Shown: one piece after another, positions 56,162 to 59,126 of the stretch
Position numbering within the stretch: the first letter of the stretch is position 1
Layout of the letters: the number at the start of each line of letters is the position of its first letter
Source: an uncultured Actinobacillus sp.
GTDB taxonomy: Bacteria > Pseudomonadota > Gammaproteobacteria > Enterobacterales > Pasteurellaceae
DNA length: 59,126 nt
Assembly (NCBI RefSeq): GCF_945915845.1
Contig: NZ_CAMEFX010000010.1
Span: 1-59,126, forward strand
Reading direction: 5' to 3'
The notes under the pieces: generated by a model
What the model was told of the DNA's origin: nothing
Database searches by the model: none
What the model saw: the letters and a program-made list of their open reading frames with translations, nothing else
Program-made: the position numbers and the translations under genes

Positions 56162-57367
56162 ATGTCTTTCAAATCAGTTATAAAGCCATCTCTTGTTCAG
56201 TCTATTGATTTAGATTGGAATAATGTATTAGATTCTGAACAGCTTTTAATTAGTCAAGTTATAGACAAAAGAAGAATTAGATGGCTATGTCATTTTACGC
56301 GACGTCAGAATCTTGAAAACATTAAGAAATTTGGCTTGGTTCCTCGTAATTTATTACCAGAGAATAGTTTTATTACTGATCGATCACGTTATGATCAGCA
56401 CCCGAATGCTATATGCCTATCGATTACGAAACCAAATAGTTGGATGTTTAAGAAAAAACAAGAGCAAGGCTTGGATTTATGTCTGCTATTAATTGATCCT
56501 GCTATTCTATATAAAAAACACTGTTTATTTTATCCACATAATGCGGCAACTGCCTGCTATCGTAATATGGAGTCTAGCTATTTTACTGGTGAAACTGCAT
56601 TAGAAAAATTATTTGACGAAGTAGTAACATATCAAAAATCGGGATGTGCTCCACAGCACATTGATCGTTCGTGGAATAAAGACTTAAAAGATTGCGAAAC
56701 AACTTCAGATCAAGCAGAAGTGCAATGTTTAGAGGTAATTGAACCGCATTATATTTTACAGATTATTGAACATGATATTCCTTTAGATCATGATGGTATT
56801 TTAGCAAAATGTTTAGATTTTACGTTTAATTTGGGAAATTGGGAGCAATCTTCAGGGATTAAAGCTAATTCAGAGAATAATAAAGAAAAAAGCTCTCAAG
56901 AAAATGAAACTAGAAGAAAGTCTGAGTTTTCTAGTAAAAAAGAGAATATTCCAACGGAGAATATTGAGTCTAAAGAATTTGAAAAAAGAACATACTCTAC
57001 ATTTAAAACTATTTCTAATATATTATCTAGCACATTAGAAACTGCTGAGAAAGGGGAAAAACAATTAAATAAGGAAATTCGCCAAGCTCAGGAATATTGG
57101 GCTACTGAAGAAAGCATGAAAAGACAACTTGCCGAAGCAAAAGAACGAAAACTTGAGAGCAAAGAAAAATTGCGAAGAATCAGTGAAAAATATGGAAAGA
57201 ATTATGAAGAAGTAGAGCCTGAGATAGAAAGAAAAACTCAAGAGTTAAAAGCAAAAATAGAAGAAAAATCTATAAAAAATACCTATTCAGAAGATCATAG
57301 CAAAAGTGATAACACTGGTTGTGCTATCTTATTAGTAATATTAATTCTTATCTATATCTTTATTTAA
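56162..57367 (+). CDS. darT: DarT-like ADP-ribosyltransferase toxin with coiled-coil tail and membrane anchor
   Basis: Residues about 38-205 resemble the DarT (DUF4433) ADP-ribosyltransferase domain. WLCHFTRRQNLENIKKFGLVPRN is the NAD-binding opening, ICLSITKPNSWMF the next core strand, and SDQAEVQCLEVIEPHYI places the catalytic glutamate at 186. DarT enzymes attach ADP-ribose to DNA bases. Residues about 235-275 are polar and disordered-looking, 295-372 form a charged coiled coil, and 385-401 are a hydrophobic helix (CAILLVILILIYIFI) ending the protein. This tail is not part of usual DarT, about 200-230 residues. No Shine-Dalgarno is visible, so expression may be weak. The NADAR-like gene starts on the next base. 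Base composition is AT-rich against the ribosomal genes. Confidence 0.82.
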   Translation: MSFKSVIKPSLVQSIDLDWNNVLDSEQLLISQVIDKRRIRWLCHFTRRQNLENIKKFGLVPRNLLPENSFITDRSRYDQHPNAICLSITKPNSWMFKKKQEQGLDLCLLLIDPAILYKKHCLFYPHNAATACYRNMESSYFTGETALEKLFDEVVTYQKSGCAPQHIDRSWNKDLKDCETTSDQAEVQCLEVIEPHYILQIIEHDIPLDHDGILAKCLDFTFNLGNWEQSSGIKANSENNKEKSSQENETRRKSEFSSKKENIPTENIESKEFEKRTYSTFKTISNILSSTLETAEKGEKQLNKEIRQAQEYWATEESMKRQLAEAKERKLESKEKLRRISEKYGKNYEEVEPEIERKTQELKAKIEEKSIKNTYSEDHSKSDNTGCAILLVILILIYIFI

Positions 57368-58072
57368 ATGAAAAAGAAAACTATTGGAAGAACAACACGT
57401 CCTATTTTTATTCCAAATCGAGATTCAATAGGCGTAATAGAACAAAACATTGAATTTGATTGGCATATGGGAATGAGTGCAGAAGTACGCAAGCGTTCCA
57501 TAAAAAGTTTGCATCAAGAAGCACAAAAACAAGGTTTTGAGAAGATATTAGAAGCGTCAAGTAAATCAGAGCAGGACATTGGTATTCAGTTGAGCGCATT
57601 TTTCTTGAAAAATATTAAAGGCTATCCTGTAGAAAATTTATTTCAAAGTAGTAAGGTTTTTGAGAATGGCGGACCATTTCGAGATTTATTAACAGTAACG
57701 CCACGAGAAGCCAAAAAAGATGAGCGTTTACGTAATAGCGGTAATCTAGTCACTTTCACATTTAATAATAAGGATTATCCATTAGAGCCTAAAAGCCTTT
57801 TTTATGATTGGTTATATGTGAATGTACTATTTTCAGACAGAAATCTTGAATTAAGAGAACGTTTTTTTGAGAGTAAATTTGATGCCTTTAGTGATATTGA
57901 ATTTAACCCAGAAAGATCATTTAGTTGTCAGGCGAGAACATTAGCATTATGTGTTTCATTATATGAGAATGAATCCATCAAGGAGTTTATTGCCGATCCT
58001 ATTAACTTTTCGACTGAATTTTCGTTATATACAAAACGAGAAGATAAAAATTCGCAAGCTAGTTTATTTTAG
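57368..58072 (+). CDS. NADAR-family protein, probable DarT1 antitoxin
   Basis: The 234-residue protein fits the NADAR family found next to DarT1-type toxins. RPIFIPNRDSIGVIEQNIEFDWHMGMS and RKRSIKSLHQEAQ open it, then ASSKSEQDIGIQLSAFFL, the core ENLFQSSKVFENGGPF (89-104), LTVTPREAKKDERLRNSG, PLEPKSLFYDWLYVNVL and FSDIEFNPERSFSCQAR. NADAR enzymes are glycohydrolases that remove ADP-ribose from guanine bases, so it should reverse the toxin's DNA damage. Its ATG directly follows the toxin stop codon with no ribosome site of its own, which suggests strict translational coupling. The same base bias as the toxin gene supports joint acquisition. Confidence 0.82.
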   Translation: MKKKTIGRTTRPIFIPNRDSIGVIEQNIEFDWHMGMSAEVRKRSIKSLHQEAQKQGFEKILEASSKSEQDIGIQLSAFFLKNIKGYPVENLFQSSKVFENGGPFRDLLTVTPREAKKDERLRNSGNLVTFTFNNKDYPLEPKSLFYDWLYVNVLFSDRNLELRERFFESKFDAFSDIEFNPERSFSCQARTLALCVSLYENESIKEFIADPINFSTEFSLYTKREDKNSQASLF

Positions 58073-58079
58073 AGGTTTT

Positions 58080-58796
58080 ATGTTCAAGAAACTATTTAGT
58101 AACATATTTTCATATCAAGAAGAGTCAGTAAAATTAGTTTATAATGATGGTGTTACGGCTCTTGCTCGTGGAGATATTAGAAAAGCAATTTCATTATTTG
58201 AAAAAGTCTGCAATCAGCACCCATCTGCGGCATATAATTTAGGTTTAATTTATTTGGATGGTGCAGGTCAGTTTACTCCTAAATACAATTTAGCGAGAAA
58301 ATATTTTGCCTTAGCTGATCAATTGGGTCATCAAAAGGCTGTTATTAGTGCACAAGTTATTGGTTTAACTGGCGAAAGGGTATTAACTATTCCAGAACAA
58401 TTGGAGTTTTTTCAATTGGCTGTAACTCAATATACTTTAGGGAGACAACTAGGTAATTTGGCTTATTTAGTGGCATATGATATTAAGCGAAATATCTTAG
58501 AAACAAGTAGAGATGAACAATATAGTTTAGATCGTTTTATTTCTTATGAATTATATTGTATTCGTAATTATGGTAATGACGAAGTTATGAATTTATATCG
58601 TCAGTCATCGCTAATAAATTTATCAATCAATTATCAAGATGATTGGGAGAATGGAGAAACAGCGGTTATTTCTGACTACTTAAATAATCAAGTGTGGGGT
58701 TCCATTATTGCTTGTTCAGGTGGTAAACTTAATTTTGATGAAATGGGACCGCTAAGATTAGCGATTGTTAATACCGTTTTTGAATATTACATGTAA
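58080..58796 (+). CDS. Sel1/TPR-like repeat protein
   Basis: The 238-residue protein has one or two Sel1-like/TPR helices near the N-terminus: NDGVTALARGDIRKAISLFEKVC and AAYNLGLIYLDGAG followed by ARKYFALADQLGHQKAV (about 22-88). The rest is helical with no known motif (SLDRFISYELYCIRNYGNDEVMNLYRQSS). No signal peptide or membrane span is seen, so it is likely cytosolic and binds other proteins. GAGG overlapping the NADAR stop region precedes the ATG by four bases, and the gene lies seven bases after the NADAR gene, so it belongs to the same transcript. Its part in the system is unknown. Upstream in-frame codons overlap the NADAR gene and are not used. Confidence 0.7.
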   Translation: MFKKLFSNIFSYQEESVKLVYNDGVTALARGDIRKAISLFEKVCNQHPSAAYNLGLIYLDGAGQFTPKYNLARKYFALADQLGHQKAVISAQVIGLTGERVLTIPEQLEFFQLAVTQYTLGRQLGNLAYLVAYDIKRNILETSRDEQYSLDRFISYELYCIRNYGNDEVMNLYRQSSLINLSINYQDDWENGETAVISDYLNNQVWGSIIACSGGKLNFDEMGPLRLAIVNTVFEYYM

Positions 58797-58813
58797 CTTA
58801 GTAAGGAGAAAAA

Positions 58814-59044
58814 ATGTTCGAACCAGTTTCTAAAGACAATGACACCAAACCTGTTATTAAGGTCATTGGTGTTGGCGGCGGTGGCTGTAATGCAGTGGAT
58901 CATATTCAGGATTATTTAGCCGAATCAGAAAATGAGCATAATGTTGAGTTATATGCGGTGAATACGGATGTGCAAGCTTTGAGAAAGTCTAAAGTGATGA
59001 ACACATTGCAAATCGGTAAAAATGTCACTCGTGGGTTAGGTTAA
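58814..59044 (+). pseudogene. N-terminal FtsZ fragment
   Basis: Seventy-six codons match the start of FtsZ, normally about 380-420 residues: [17 protein letters not shown] (the first nucleotide loop, with Cys where Gly or Asn is frequent), [17 protein letters not shown] and [12 protein letters not shown]. The frame stops where AGxNPE would follow, so the GTP signature GGGTGTG, the T7 loop and the C-terminal tail are missing. It has a good AAGGAG and lies 17 bp after the Sel1-like gene. It cannot polymerise as FtsZ. It could be a scrap of duplicated ftsZ or a short interfering protein. An IS terminus lies 30 bp after the stop. Confidence 0.75.
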
Positions 59045-59074
59045 TAGTTCGAATGAAAAAAGTGCGGTTAAAAA

Positions 59075-59126
59075 TGATCTGCACCCCAAAAGTTGGACTA
59101 AACAACCAACTAATTAAGGTGCAGAT
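59075..59126 (+). mobile_element. Probable left end of an IS3-family (IS150-like) element
   Basis: TGATCTGCACCCCAAAAGTTG resembles, in shorter form CTGCACCC-TTGGAC, the terminal repeat of IS150-group elements. Two nested inverted repeats follow: ATCTGCACC with GGTGCAGAT (59077-59126) and AGTTGG with CCAACT (59091-59111). The sequence ends with AAGGTG-CAG-AT, which could be the ribosome site and start of orfA. The rest lies beyond the window, so the assignment is provisional. Confidence 0.55.

Noticed and set aside
58814-59044. Start of an intact ftsZ gene running off the window
   Set aside because: The frame ends at two consecutive stop codons (TAA TAG) inside the window, followed by an uptake signal and an IS-like end.

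Overview
The window is chromosomal DNA of a Pasteurellaceae bacterium. It carries at least 25 copies of the Hin-type DNA uptake signal (AAGTGCGGT or its complement), and its housekeeping genes (tsaC-aroE, dusA, tal, tkt, mtlADR, the S10 ribosomal operon) read as Pasteurellaceae proteins. The uptake signal points to the Haemophilus/Aggregatibacter/Pasteurella side of the family rather than the A. pleuropneumoniae side. I cannot name the genus. Both ends cut into broken genes, and the right end stops inside what looks like an IS3-family terminus, so this may be a whole assembly contig.

Layout. 1-2.7 kb: decayed pentose-type ABC importer with an AraC paralogue, then a transposase scrap. 2.8-4.7 kb: GST, tsaC, aroE. 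4.8-11.8 kb: L-threonate/D-erythronate catabolism (regulator, ltnD, otnK, otnC, otnI, denD, GntP permease). 11.9-13.4 kb: secreted hydrolase and a truncated cyclase-family gene. 13.5-22.1 kb: complete L-arabinose locus (araFGH, araC, kinase, araA, araD). 22.7-25.7 kb: TctCBA-type tripartite carboxylate transporter. 25.8 kb: transaldolase. 26.8-28.4 kb: AbiE toxin-antitoxin pair. 28.7-40.9 kb: a large catabolic cluster (pdxA2, dhaK, dhaL, MFS, amidohydrolase, TIM-barrel isomerase, SorC regulator, rpiB-like, TRAP transporter, cyclase-family hydrolase, and a triose-phosphate isomerase fused to a PTS EIIB domain). 41-43 kb: transketolase. 43-46.6 kb: LMW phosphatase, dusA, HigBA-type toxin-antitoxin, asparaginase. 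46.7-50.7 kb: hairpin array, three CRP sites and mtlADR. 51-55.9 kb: S10 operon. 56.1-59.1 kb: accessory island.

How it fits together. Much of the window feeds uncommon C4 and C5 sugars and sugar acids into central metabolism. The threonate/erythronate genes end at dihydroxyacetone phosphate, and the arabinose genes end at xylulose 5-phosphate. The 28.7-40.9 kb cluster has the enzyme families expected to turn a tetrulose into D-erythrose 4-phosphate, which the transaldolase and transketolase on either side would consume. Strong CRP-like sites precede the arabinose operons, the tct operon, pdxA2, tkt and mtlA. Three promoters share tandem AraC half-sites spaced 21 bp, which ties the decayed ABC importer at the left end to arabinose control.

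The most striking accessory DNA is the island after rpsQ, at a point where the spc operon (rplN onward) normally follows. It encodes a DarT-family ADP-ribosyltransferase with an unusual coiled-coil tail and C-terminal membrane anchor, an adjoining NADAR-family protein expected to be its antitoxin, a Sel1/TPR-like protein, and an N-terminal FtsZ fragment that stops just before the IS terminus. A 30-bp perfect dyad containing a TTGACA box lies just upstream of the toxin gene. With AbiE and HigBA, this makes three toxin-antitoxin type loci in 59 kb. All functions are read from sequence patterns and family knowledge; no searches were run.
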